Shown in pieces: positions 20,101 through 25,283 of a DNA stretch of 64,000 nucleotides. Numbering within the stretch: the stretch's first letter is position 1; the number at the start of each line of letters is the position of its first letter. Where the stretch lies: NCBI RefSeq assembly GCF_023078275.1, contig NC_062990.1, positions 10,617,549 to 10,681,548 of the forward strand, read 5' to 3'. The stretch comes from Leguminivora glycinivorella (taxonomy: Eukaryota > Arthropoda > Insecta > Lepidoptera > Tortricidae). The notes under the pieces are model-generated. The model ran no database searches and was not told the origin of the DNA. It saw only the letters and a list, made by a program, of their open reading frames with translations. A program made the translations under genes and the position numbers.

Positions 20101-21364
20101 TTACCTCACCAAGATATAAAGCTATATTATAGATATCGTTTTATTAAGGTTTGTTTAATTATATTTTAATTTGGCTTAAATTTCTGTTAACAGTGCATCG
20201 GCGATTCGTGTGAGGCATCAGTAAGTTTTTTTCTAAACACCCATCTAGTAAAATTATCAAAATATGTAAAATTTGATACACAATCGGGTCAATCCGTGGC
20301 AAGAGTAACATGAGTCACGATTTTATGGGTGTTCCATTTATTCACTTTGCCAGTTCAAGTGATAGTCTCTAAGTGTTACTTTCTCGATATAGGCGTAGAT
20401 GTTTTATGTTTGACATGATGCCAACGGCCACTTTTCATCATCGCACCGCTCGCCATCGACAGGGCGCTCATCCACACACCTTGCAACCTAAATGGTCGCG
20501 CACCGCGCGGTTTCAGAGGATTTTGCTCCCGGGGACGCTCCGGCTGTGGAATGAGCTCCCTGTCGAGATATTCGCGATGAACTACAGTATGAGGTTCTTC
20601 AAAAAAGGAGTGTACAATTTTCTAATGGGTCGGCAACGCGCATGTGACACCACTTGAGTTGCAGGCGTCCATAGGTTAAAGGGACCGCTTTCCATCAGGC
20701 GGGCCGTATACCTGTTTGCCACCGACATGGTATTAAAAAAAAGATCGTTTCATTTGAAGCCGTGACTCACGTTACATTTACGTGGATTCACCCAGTCTAC
20801 TATGTTCCCTCCATTTCAAAGATATAGTTGGAATGATTAAGATGGCTGGCAGTCCTCAACTGTGCGTTTCTCCAGAAACTTCCCGCCCTTCAGCTTCAGC
20901 TAAACTGTGGATTGAAATTGTCGCCAGCGGTAGTTCCGGACCGATACGACCTTCAAACCTTCAAGAAAAGAGCGTACAACCATTTTAAAGGCCGGCAACG
21001 CAACTCTATCACTTCGGGTGTCCATGGTCGGCAGTGATCAACCTGTCTGCTCGTTTGCCTGCTACCTCATAGAAAAATGACATTAGTATCTCGTCGTCTT
21101 CCCACTTAAGTACCTAAAAATTTTGACGTTGCGTAATGAGCTTATTATCGCGCTAGTGCGGTAAAGGCGCCATATGTCTAATATCTCATTATTTTTACGT
21201 TTCAGTGTGATGGTATGATGCCATGCCGTTTCTCCATAAATGGGGAGGTGAGGAATATCGGCAGTGCCCATCCAGGGAGGCCTATAGCCAGGCTCCGAAC
21301 TAGTGGTGAAGATGATGAGCTGAGTCTAGATTCTAACGAGCGAATAGGACAGAGATTTCATTAG
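2861..21364 (+). CDS. Microexon gene, unknown product (16 exons in window, 5' end not found)
   Basis: Sixteen exons join into one open frame: 2861-2920, 5607-5648, 6944-6985, 7385-7417, 8026-8064, 11562-11603, 12006-12155, 12689-12715, 13234-13260, 16561-16587, 17404-17430, 18147-18173, 18997-19023, 19863-19889, 20194-20220 and 21206-21364. This gives 783 nt, or 260 residues plus stop. Each exon has an AG acceptor, usually after a pyrimidine run, and a GT donor (one GC), and all introns are phase 0. The N-terminal part is charged and proline-bearing, then comes a Thr-rich segment with TTTTT and TTT runs, then eight C-x4-C-x3 modules, then a C-x5-C module and an acidic tail ending NERIGQRFH. 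One N-glycosylation sequon (NIT) is present. No start codon or signal peptide exon was identified, so upstream exons are missing or outside the window. I do not recognise the family. Secretion and disulfide bonding are inferred from the regular Cys pairs only. Repeated modules with clean splice sites make chance very unlikely, but no transcript was available. Confidence 0.85.
2934..3112 (+). mobile_element. Helitron-like repeat HLE-1
   Basis: It starts TCCATACTAATATTATAAA, runs through a GTGTGTGTCTGTTTG tract and ends in a GCGAGCGAAGCCGCG hairpin followed by CTAG, then T. A TC start, CTAG end and subterminal hairpin with no target duplication are Helitron hallmarks. No Rep/helicase is present, so it is non-autonomous. 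Confidence 0.7.
3353..3590 (-). mobile_element. LINE 3' UTR fragment
   Basis: It shows a (TAGACA)n-like tail followed by AAAATCTTTATTCAAC on the + strand, typical of the minus-strand end of a 5'-truncated non-LTR element, then GAGCTTGCCTCAGCATAATG. No coding remains. Confidence 0.4.
3631..3894 (+). mobile_element. C-terminal end of a LINE reverse transcriptase with zinc finger
   Basis: An 87-residue frame carries WEALAEDRGQWRKRV followed by a finger with CQKCG, SRIGLHSHQ and RC. This arrangement is found at the C-terminus of some RTE/R4-like non-LTR polymerases. The 5' part is absent, so it is a dead fragment in an intron of the microexon gene. Confidence 0.6.
3932..4264 (+). repeat. Interspersed repeat with TACACCCTGTA end, copy 1
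   Basis: About 330 bp, nearly identical to 26453-26778. The 3' end ACACCCTGTA resembles Tc1/mariner-type termini, but the partner terminus was not found. Confidence 0.6.
4531..4856 (-). mobile_element. tRNA-derived SINE, family B, with 16-bp target duplication
   Basis: The head on the minus strand reads AGCGCTGGTGGCCTAACGG with B box GGGTTCGAACCCC. The tail is a GAT repeat. It is flanked by the perfect duplication TATTAGCTACGCAAAT at 4515-4530 and 4857-4872. Confidence 0.85.
4880..5195. other. AT-rich intronic DNA, nothing recognised
   Basis: No open frame or repeat was identified. GAGTTTATGTTTGTTTTTC at 5198 recurs at 63615. Confidence 0.3.
5242..5421 (+). mobile_element. Helitron-like repeat HLE-1
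   Basis: Full-length copy with TCCATACTTAATATTATAAA start and GCAAAAGCTAG end followed by T. Confidence 0.7.
5607..5648 (+). CDS. Microexon gene, 42-nt exon
   Basis: The acceptor is TGTATTTTTTAG and the donor GTAAGT. The phase-0 reading is ELKPPDPFHEFPKV, rich in proline and charged residues. A ~430-bp interspersed repeat starts 13 nt after the exon. Confidence 0.75.
5661..6092 (+). repeat. Interspersed repeat R7, copy 1, with internal hairpin
   Basis: It begins TAGTTATTTGTTATAAAAGG and carries a central ~80-bp hairpin around CCACGAGCGAAGCGAGTGG. Related copies lie at 7001-7298 (hairpin missing) and 63661-64000 (hairpin in the opposite orientation). Confidence 0.6.
6100..6256 (-). mobile_element. 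SINE-like repeat, family C fragment
   Basis: On the minus strand it reads CTGTCAACCCCTTATTTGCC then CATGTGTTCTGTCTACTCC, matching the fuller copy at 57825-58055. Confidence 0.55.
6400..6640 (+). mobile_element. 3' end of an RTE-type LINE polymerase
   Basis: The frame LPLRWRDDIRQQFGENWTQM continues with MDRQAWRNEEEAYVRRRAL and a stop, characteristic of the RTE-clade C-terminus. It is 5'-truncated and sits in an intron. Confidence 0.65.
6944..6985 (+). CDS. Microexon gene, 42-nt exon
   Basis: The acceptor is TTTATGTTACAG and the donor GTAAGT. The phase-0 reading is DDFGEPIEWVPLIK. The same interspersed repeat family as after the preceding exon begins just downstream. Confidence 0.8.
7001..7298 (+). 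repeat. Interspersed repeat R7, copy 2
   Basis: Same start as copy 1 (TAGTTATTTGTTATAGAAGG) but the central hairpin is deleted. It lies immediately after the 6944-6985 exon. Confidence 0.55.
7385..7417 (+). CDS. Microexon gene, 33-nt exon
   Basis: The acceptor is ATGTATTACAG and the donor GTAAGT. The phase-0 reading is ANITDGLARLT, which contains the only N-glycosylation sequon (NIT) of the assembled protein. Confidence 0.75.
7708..7901. mobile_element. Palindromic MITE, family 4
   Basis: The termini AGACTTATATTGATCGGGAT and ATCCCGATCAATATAAGTCT are inverted copies around a core with GTGATCATGATACATG. Relatives are at 19661-19800, 35659-35734 and 62146-62322. Confidence 0.7.
8026..8064 (+). 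CDS. Microexon gene, 39-nt exon
   Basis: The acceptor is TATATTAATTAG (weak pyrimidine tract) and the donor GTAAGT. The phase-0 reading is DRKTGRNMQARIN, a basic segment. The next intron (3.5 kb) carries a nested TIR element, a LINE end and a SINE. Confidence 0.7.
8826..8978 (-). mobile_element. Short retroposon-like repeat, family 5
   Basis: An internal inverted pair (AAATAAAACTATGG / CCATAGTTTCATTTC) is followed by GATAGTT and GAAGACA on the complementary side. It is flanked by imperfect 14-bp direct repeats, CTTCTTAAGTAAGG / CTTCTTAGGTAAGG. The second copy is at 21787-21940. Confidence 0.5.
8998..9925 (+). mobile_element. 5'-truncated LINE, reverse transcriptase C-terminus and 3' UTR
   Basis: The frame 9213-9671 contains LGVLNRARGYFTPGQRLLLY, then VRPHMEYCCHLWAGAPGYQL and SLRRDFASLCVFYRLYNG, the thumb and C-terminal region of CR1/Jockey-type polymerases of Lepidoptera. 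A stop near 9212 and a frameshift after 9671 break it. The same 3' end recurs at 20395-20735. Confidence 0.75.
10001..10333 (+). mobile_element. tRNA-derived SINE, family B, full length
   Basis: It begins CAAGCGCTGGTAGCC, has B box GGGTTCGAACCCC and a (GAT)n tail. It is flanked by the 13-bp duplication AGTCTTGGGACAG at 9988-10000 and 10334-10346. Confidence 0.85.
10360..11055. other. Intronic DNA, nothing firm
   Basis: A possible 12-nt exon at 10508-10519 has a GTAAGT donor but a poor acceptor and was not accepted. Short frames at 10609-10818 and 10844-11041 show no domain. Confidence 0.3.
11055..11510 (+). repeat. Interspersed repeat R8, split by a family C SINE fragment
   Basis: GAGGATCGAGTATTATAGAG and GACTTTATCCGTCT segments match 23535-23830. 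A ~127-bp family C fragment (11208-11334) interrupts it, flanked by the 12-bp duplication ATGATATGTGTT at 11196-11207 and 11335-11346. Confidence 0.6.
11562..11603 (+). CDS. Microexon gene, 42-nt exon
   Basis: The acceptor is TATCTATTCTAG and the donor GTAAAT. The phase-0 reading is GTVFVPVSHQSTTT. It ends in a Thr run that continues in the next exon. Confidence 0.75.
11672..11760 (+). mobile_element. RTE-type LINE 3' tip
   Basis: The frame DEWRKEGEAFAQQWDIYRPN is a typical extreme C-terminus of RTE polymerases. Only about 25 codons remain. Confidence 0.5.
12006..12155 (+). CDS. Microexon gene, 150-nt exon with Thr-rich segment
   Basis: The acceptor is TAAATTGCAG and the donor GTACGT. It encodes 50 residues beginning TEPTTTTTQYTTTPDP and ending in a Lys/Glu-rich tail, with a central PRNLKPEDW stretch. 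The Thr/Pro-rich start is mucin-like and could be O-glycosylated if secreted (inference). This is the largest internal exon and the last before the Cys modules. A decayed partial copy lies in the following intron. Confidence 0.85.
12421..12480 (+). pseudogene. Decayed partial duplicate of the 150-nt exon, within the next intron
   Basis: The stretch shares GAGTCTT, then TGACT-like sequence, then the exact 15-mer CTCGGAACTTGAAAC (12454-12468) with exon positions 12060-12099 (15-mer at 12085-12099). Spacing differs by 8 nt. The corresponding frame meets a TGA and no clean donor follows, so it is read as a dead exon copy. Confidence 0.5.
12689..12715 (+). CDS. Cys-module exon 1 (27 nt)
   Basis: The acceptor is AATGTTTCAG and the donor GTATGT. 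The module is CAADGCQAR, fitting C-x4-C-x3, exactly one exon. Confidence 0.85.
12964..13200. mobile_element. Palindromic MITE, family 2
   Basis: Arms of ~90 bp: GCACTGGTCCCATCGCGAGC inverted at the end as GCTCGCGGTAGGAGCAGTGC, with AACGAACAAAAGATAA / TTATCTTTTGTTCGTT inside. The second copy is at 44032-44254. Confidence 0.75.
13234..13260 (+). CDS. Cys-module exon 2 (27 nt)
   Basis: The acceptor is TTACGTTACAG and the donor GTAAGA. The module is CHKDECGTA. The intron before it contains a palindromic MITE (12964-13200). Confidence 0.85.
13265..13555. other. Intronic DNA, nothing recognised
   Basis: It contains a short CCGGATCCGG-rich palindromic patch near 13400-13440. No coding was seen. 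Confidence 0.3.
13556..13725 (-). mobile_element. LINE 3' UTR fragment
   Basis: It ends with GGGTGCCGCCAGCAGCGGGG and matches the 3' UTR of the LINE at 51190-51640 in the same orientation. Confidence 0.5.
13777..13915 (-). mobile_element. Fragment of Helitron-like repeat HLE-3
   Basis: An inverted partial copy sharing CGCGTTTTCCG and AATCGTTAGAGCGGTTT with the element at 14065-14579. Confidence 0.55.
14065..14579 (+). mobile_element. Helitron-like repeat HLE-3, diverged copy
   Basis: It starts TCTTATACTTTTAAACGAGC, has an ATTT microsatellite, and ends in the hairpin ACCGAGCGAAGCTCGGT plus TGCCCAGATAT. It differs from the 39-40 kb copies by an internal ~145-bp doublet with GCGCGCCATCTCGTGTG and CTAGATGGCGACACA. 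Confidence 0.65.
14580..15105. other. Intronic DNA, nothing recognised
   Basis: GCTCGAG-type hexamers recur near 14900-14985 (AGCTCGAGATTG, AGCTCGAGTTTG, GGCTCGAGTTTT). No coding was seen. Confidence 0.3.
15110..15380 (-). repeat. Partial copy of the TIR element at 8277-10354
   Basis: The complement shares GTTTCCGATTGAGCTG and CAGTCGGCGATAAAAGCTT with 8470-8690 in the opposite orientation. Confidence 0.55.
15484..16143. mobile_element. Fold-back element with degenerate repeat arms, FB-1
   Basis: The outer ends GCTAATTACGGGTG and CACACCCGCTAATTAC are inverted. Both arms consist of degenerate ~15-20-bp repeats around GGTATAAC / GTTATACC, separated by a spacer that holds a doublet ending GGTTAGAACTGTGA. 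No coding capacity. It lies in the intron before Cys-module exon 3. Confidence 0.6.
16145..16555. other. Intronic DNA, nothing recognised
   Basis: No repeat or open frame was identified. Confidence 0.3.
16561..16587 (+). CDS. Cys-module exon 3 (27 nt)
   Basis: The acceptor is GTTGATTTCAG and the donor GTGAAT, the weakest GT donor of the gene. The module is CQGDTCATG. Confidence 0.8.
17095..17345. repeat. GC-rich tandem doublet with inverted third copy
   Basis: A ~96-bp unit (CGCCGTGGCTTGCGTGGGCG to GATATGGAAGTATGA) occurs twice head to tail, then part of it returns inverted (ACCGTCGCCCACGCAAG). It is strikingly richer in CG than the flanks. Overlapping frames on both strands reflect repeat composition. 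Confidence 0.7.
17404..17430 (+). CDS. Cys-module exon 4 (27 nt)
   Basis: The acceptor is TATATTGTAG and the donor GTAAGT. The module is CIGLSCKTM. Confidence 0.85.
17435..18140. other. Intronic DNA, nothing recognised
   Basis: AT-rich, without recognisable repeats or extra Cys-module exons. Confidence 0.3.
18147..18173 (+). CDS. Cys-module exon 5 (27 nt)
   Basis: The acceptor is TCTATTTACAG and the donor GTACGT. The module is CEGPGCLSM. Confidence 0.85.
18431..18936 (+). repeat. Microsatellite-bearing interspersed repeat HLE-2, copy 1
   Basis: It runs from TTTTTAGGGTTTCGTAGTC through a short (GTCC)n to GCGTGGCCCGACACGCTCTT and GGTCGGTTTTT. Full length, with a short microsatellite. Confidence 0.65.
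18997..19023 (+). CDS. Cys-module exon 6 (27 nt)
   Basis: The acceptor is TTTTTTGTAG and the donor GTAAAA. The module is CIGHNCRTK, closest to exon 4 at its start (CIG). Confidence 0.85.
19024..19410. other. Intronic DNA, nothing recognised
   Basis: A short palindromic patch GCGAGCAAGCGAAGC near 19150. No coding was seen. Confidence 0.3.
19415..19648. repeat. Palindromic repeat, family 6
   Basis: It contains GAGTGTTTTAAAATCGAC, CTTTTCGCACGTGTA and terminal CAGTACAG / CTGTACTG inverted ends. It matches 50640-50872, and shorter pieces lie near 3282, 4270-4450, 7430 and 21483. Confidence 0.5.
19661..19800. mobile_element. Palindromic MITE, family 4
   Basis: Near-perfect ~34-bp inverted ends, TAGACTTATATTGACCGGGA and TCCCGGTCAATATAAGTCTA. 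The flank AATAACCGTGAATCATTC belongs to outer arms seen at other copies. Confidence 0.75.
19863..19889 (+). CDS. Cys-module exon 7 (27 nt), GC donor
   Basis: The acceptor is TGGCTTTCTAG. The donor is GCAAGT, so the intron is of the GC-AG class. The exon ends CGG before it and the rest of the donor fits consensus. The module is CRGHSCDAR. Confidence 0.8.
20194..20220 (+). CDS. Cys-module exon 8 (27 nt)
   Basis: The acceptor is CTGTTAACAG and the donor GTAAGT. The module is CIGDSCEAS. The next intron carries two 5'-truncated LINE ends. Confidence 0.85.
20395..20735 (+). mobile_element. 5'-truncated LINE end, same family as 8998-9925
   Basis: The frame 20408-20657 encodes FDMMPTATFHHRTARHRQGA, then LWNELPVEIF and FLMGRQRACD. 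The shared 3' UTR ends TATACCTGTTTGCCACCGAC. Confidence 0.7.
20840..21075 (+). mobile_element. LINE 3' end, family 2
   Basis: Matches 24145-24385: a degraded C-terminal frame with KLWIEI / AYNHFKGRQRNS-like sequence, then CGACCTGTCTGCTCGTTTGCC-type UTR. It lies in the last intron of the microexon gene. Confidence 0.6.
21206..21364 (+). CDS. Terminal exon with variant Cys module and acidic C-terminus
   Basis: The acceptor is TACGTTTCAG. It encodes 52 residues starting CDGMMPCRFS (C-x5-C), then a polar segment with GEDDELSLDSNERIGQRFH before TAG at 21362-21364. A possible internal donor (GTGAGG at 21248) would leave a 42-nt exon, but the reading continues open to the stop and AATAAA follows, so the unspliced form is preferred. 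Confidence 0.8.
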   Translation, partial: CDGMMPCRFSINGEVRNIGSAHPGRPIARLRTSGEDDELSLDSNERIGQRFH

Positions 21365-21374
21365 TAAACATTGC

Positions 21375-21380
21375 AATAAA
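21375..21380 (+). terminator. Polyadenylation signal of the microexon gene
   Basis: AATAAA lies 10 nt after the stop codon. It is followed by A-rich sequence and then a T-rich stretch near 21415, as expected around a cleavage site. The 3' UTR would be very short. Confidence 0.65.
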
Positions 21381-21786
21381 AAAGCAGAGGAAAAATTCGA
21401 TGACAGTATCGATGTGTTTTTTTTAAATCTTCTACGTAGGTACCTATAGTTCATCGTAAACCCAAAATTTTAATCATCATTTTTCAGTACAGATGGTGCT
21501 TTTTTACGCACTACTTCGAAAAGTGGTCCATTAAAATTAACTAGGTAACGTTGTGACAGTATGTATATACTCATATTTAATATGGAGTTGCACTTTGACT
21601 TTGACTTCGAAAATTTTTCATATGTCGACTCCGCGGATTTTAGAACCACGGTATGCCATAAAAAGTCCTAAGCCTAGTAATGTACTACGTTACAGACGTT
21701 ACAGTCAAACCATTTTGAAAGCACGTCACCATCGCGCATTTATCAACGCTATCTTTTATGTTTTTTTTTTAATAATATGATAGGAT

Positions 21787-21940
21787 ATTGTCTTCGATTA
21801 CCACGATAGTTACTCATGAAATAAAACTATGGAAACGGGTTAGGTATATCGCGTGTACAATTCATATCCAATTTCTTTCAATTGGGATGAATTGTAAATT
21901 CATTATACGCGATATAATCCGTTTCCATAGTTATATTTCA
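21787..21940 (+). mobile_element. Short retroposon-like repeat, family 5
   Basis: It starts ATTGTCTTCGATTACCACG and has an internal inverted pair (AAAACTATGGAAACGG / CCGTTTCCATAG). It is flanked by the perfect 14-bp direct repeat TAATATGATAGGAT at 21773-21786 and 21941-21954. Confidence 0.6.
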
Positions 21941-22169
21941 TAATATGATAGGATCTTAAAAATATATTATGTACGTATGCGTGCATACATACCGCGCGTC
22001 CTACGCTTGTATTTTTAAAAGAAGTACTGCCGGCGTAGCCGAATGCCAATAGTCTACGCCAGACACTGACAGAAATGCAGTATGGCTCTGTCGTAGCAAG
22101 CCGCTTGCTACGACAGATCTTATAGCATAATATTACATTAGCAGAATTATTACTCGCTATCAGGCCCCG

Positions 22170-22311
22170 TAGCCGAATGGCATTTCTCCGACGCCAAACG
22201 AAAGCGATACGCCGCTGGCTCTGTCGCGCCAATACGCAAGCGCGATAGAGATAGATATCTACTAGCGCTTCGTTTCGTGAGCGTTTCGTGAGCGATTGTG
22301 CCATTCGGCTA
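22170..22311. mobile_element. Palindromic MITE, family 3
   Basis: Inverted ends TAGCCGAATGGCA / TGCCATTCGGCTA with core GGCTCTGTCGCGCCAATACG. Other copies are at 42275-42405 and 43856-44012. A decayed relative precedes it at about 22028. Confidence 0.7.
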
Positions 22312-22560
22312 GCCACCCTGAAAAGAAAAACTGCCCCAGACTTAGCAAGCGTGATATCTAGAGACAACTTCGAAATAGTTTTTTTTTATTGATTTATCTA
22401 AAAACACGTATATACAATTTTTTTTACATTATATTAGATATTATCGTGAGCACATTTGGCTACGTACTTTGGTCTTAACCCTTCGTCTGTGTTTGATAAG
22501 GATCCTAACATATGGCGTTGGACTTCAAAAAATATGTCAAAGTTAATTATTTTATGACCA

Positions 22561-23228
22561 TTTTTAGGGTTCCGTAGTCAACTAGGAACCCTTATAGTTT
22601 CGCCATGTCTGTCTGTCCGTCCGTCCGTCCGTCCGTCCGTCCGTCCGTCCGTCCGTCCGTCCGTCCGTCCGTCCGTCCGTCCGTCCGTCCGTCCGTCCGT
22701 CCGTCCGTCCGTCCGTCCGTCCGTCCGTCCGTCCGCGGATAATCTCAGTAACCGTTAGCACTAGAAAGCTGAAATTTGGTACCAATATGTATATCAATCA
22801 CGCCAACAAAGTGAAAAAATAAAAAATGGCAAAAATTGTTTTATTAGGGTGTACATGTGTTTTATGTGTGTGTAGGGCCCCTACATGTAAAGTGGGGGCT
22901 GATATTTTTTTTCATTCAAACCCCAACGTGTGATATATTTTTGGATAGGTATTTAAAAATGAATAAGGGTTTACTAAAATCGTTTTTTGATAATAATAAT
23001 ATTTTCGGAAATAATCGCTCCTAAAGGAAAAAAAAGTGCGTCCCCCCCCCTCTAACTTTTGAACCATATGTTTAAAAAATATGAAAAAAATTACAAAAGT
23101 AGAACTTTATAAAGACTTTCTAGGAAAATTATTTTGAACTTGATAGGTTCAGTAGTTTTTGAGAAAAATACGGATAACTACGGAACCCTACACTAAGCGT
23201 GGCCCGACACGCTCTTGGCTGGTTTTTT
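22561..23228 (+). repeat. Microsatellite-bearing repeat HLE-2, copy 2, long array
   Basis: Full-length copy from TTTTTAGGGTTCCGTAGTC to CACGCTCTTGGCTGG. It contains about 30 uninterrupted TCCG units at 22615-22735, far more than the sister copies. Confidence 0.7.
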
Positions 23229-23404
23229 TGATAGAAACAGACGGGTTAATACTGTGACAAGATCGTTCGATGTGGCATTCTCTGGGGGAGGCATCTGTGT
23301 CTCGTTGCCAAAAATGTAATATTAGAACAGTTTACAACTTATATTACAAACAGAAGGAATTGAAAACAGAATACTGATTAATACTACTGTAATATTAGCT
23401 AAGA

Positions 23405-23530
23405 ATTGGTGAGCATTAAACTTTTCGTTCGTCGCGACATCTATTGACAAGTAGCAGTATTGATAATTTACGCTAGTTAACGCGTGGTTGATGCGTGATT
23501 GTCGCTAGATGTCACTTAACTATGCTTAAA
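23405..23530 (-). repeat. Interspersed repeat R15
   Basis: The complement contains GTGACATCTAGCGACAATCA and ATCGCGACGAACG-like sequence shared with 43725-43852 and 46886-47042. Confidence 0.5.
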
Positions 23531-23534
23531 CCAA

Positions 23535-23830
23535 AGAGGATCGAGTATTATAGAGAGTTGCTGCCAAAGTAAAATGTGTAATCACAGTGTAAGACTGCCA
23601 TCTCTCGACACAGGCTTATAACTTTAGAACGACAGATTTGACAATTTGGCCCATATTCTTAGCTTGATGTGTTAAAATGTCAAATATAATATTAGTGCCA
23701 TCTAGCCGAGCGTTCCCCAAAGGTGTAACGTCATCTAGGCTACGGTACCTTTTTCTCTATGGCTCAGAGGTACGTTTTTTTGTTAGACTTTATCCGTCTT
23801 TACGGAGTTACATATGTCTTTGGCCTAAAC
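23535..23830 (+). repeat. Interspersed repeat R8, uninterrupted copy
   Basis: Colinear with 11055-11510 but lacking the SINE fragment there, which defines the pre-insertion state. Confidence 0.6.
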
Positions 23831-24140
23831 CTACAAATAACCCGCATTTACTGATGTGTGGAGTTATTCCCTTACTTATAACTCTATGGCTGAAATGTTG
23901 ATGATAATCTTATTTAAAAAAAAAATGACGGGTTAGCGCAAATGTAGCATCACTCGTCACCATAATGAAATTATATCACTAATACCCTGAAAATCTCATT
24001 TCGCTACACGACCTTAAAGGAAAAGAAATGGTAAGTAATTAAATTACATTACCAAGAATTAATGAGAAACACGCATTAATTATAATTATAACTTGGAACC
24101 TTGACTTTTGTTTTATAATATTCTTGGAAGGTAATTAGAT
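23831..24140. other. Unassigned DNA
   Basis: GAAATGGTAAGT at 24026 resembles a donor, but all three frames upstream hold stops, so no exon is called. Confidence 0.3.
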
Positions 24141-24144
24141 AATG

Positions 24145-24385
24145 TAAACAACTGTGCGTTTCTCCAGAAACTTCCTGCCCCGCACAGCTAAACTGTGGAA
24201 TGAATTGTCGCCTGCGGTATTTCCGGACCGATGCGACCTTCAAATCTTCAAGAAAAGAGCGTACACCCATCTTAAAGGCCGGCAACGCACCTCCAACACC
24301 TCTGGTGTTTCGGGTGTTCATGGGCGGTGGTGATCGCTTACCATCAGGCGACCTGTCTGCTCGTTTGCCTCCTATCACATAAAAA
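24145..24385 (+). mobile_element. LINE 3' end, family 2, with poly(A)
   Basis: The frame KLWNEL, FKKRAYTHLKGRQRTSNTSG-like with small shifts ends in a 3' UTR (GGTGATCGCTTACCATCAGG) and an A-run at 24381-24398, so this is a genuine retroposed end. Confidence 0.65.
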
Positions 24386-24479
24386 AAAAAAAAAAAAACA
24401 TGTTTTACGTCCTACGCGAAAACGCAAAAACTACGGGGTGTACCACACGTGTATCATCACAAATCATTTATCGTGATTG

Positions 24480-24672
24480 ATTTACCGAAAGGCCTCATCG
24501 GAAGACCAGCGCTGGAAGTCGCCAGCAACTTGCTGAGATGAGACCATTTCGTGGCACTTTTCTTTTGTGTGGAAGTATGTTTGCTTGTTTGTGTCGTTAA
24601 TTTTTGTGTATATTATATTGTTATCGTCGTGTGCTTACGAATAAAAATATTTTTGTTCTATTCTATTCTACA
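24480..24672 (+). mobile_element. LINE 3' UTR with TTCTA tail
   Basis: GGAAGACCAGCGCTGGAAGT and TGCTGAGATGAGACCATTTC then a (TTCTA)n tail. I recognise this as a common lepidopteran non-LTR 3' end. No coding is left. Confidence 0.5.
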
Positions 24673-24699
24673 AACGGATGATGAGGCATCCCCAAGAGT

Positions 24700-25280
24700 G
24701 CAAAGTAATTTTATAAAAATTGTAACTTGATGTCCATAACTTACCACCTAGTTTTGAATCCAAAGTTGATCTAAATCTTTTTTTATTGCTTTAATTTGAT
24801 GTTTTGCGAATTGCGTAAAATTTTGTGTGTGACTCGGCGGCAAAAGTAGTTTAACCTTCGTGGCTCGAAACCCTTGCTACTCACCATTCCCTACGATCGC
24901 GGTTCAATATTAGAATATTTCGCTTGTGTATCAATACGCACGTGCGGTTAAACAACAACTTGGCCTCCATAGCAAATAACTATTTTAAAAGGTTAAAAAA
25001 GTACCGTCTAGAATCTAATGTAAAAACAATGTATCAAACAAGAAAATCATCCTGTATCCGCCACTCGCCCCACTCAGTGCCTACGCAAACTCGTCCGATC
25101 TATTCTAATTAACGTCTACTTAACTAACGCGATACGCTTACGGAAAACCTTAGCCGCTTAAGTCCTTCTGGACGCGCACGATATAGTGAGATAAGGAATG
25201 CAATGCACGGTCGGTTGTGTATCTACTTGAGTGGGTGCTATTTCATTTTTACCCGCTAATTTTGTAGTGTAAGTTATTGC
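24700..25280. other. Unassigned DNA
   Basis: The open frame at 24924-25112 has no domain. Nothing else was recognised. Confidence 0.3.
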
Positions 25281-25283
25281 TTT

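Noticed and set aside
22582..22797. 71-codon frame with repeated GRTD
   Set aside because: It is the translation of the (TCCG)n array in a dispersed repeat.
24000..24036. Possible exon ending GAAATG before GTAAGT
   Set aside because: All three frames upstream carry stops and no acceptor gives a workable phase.
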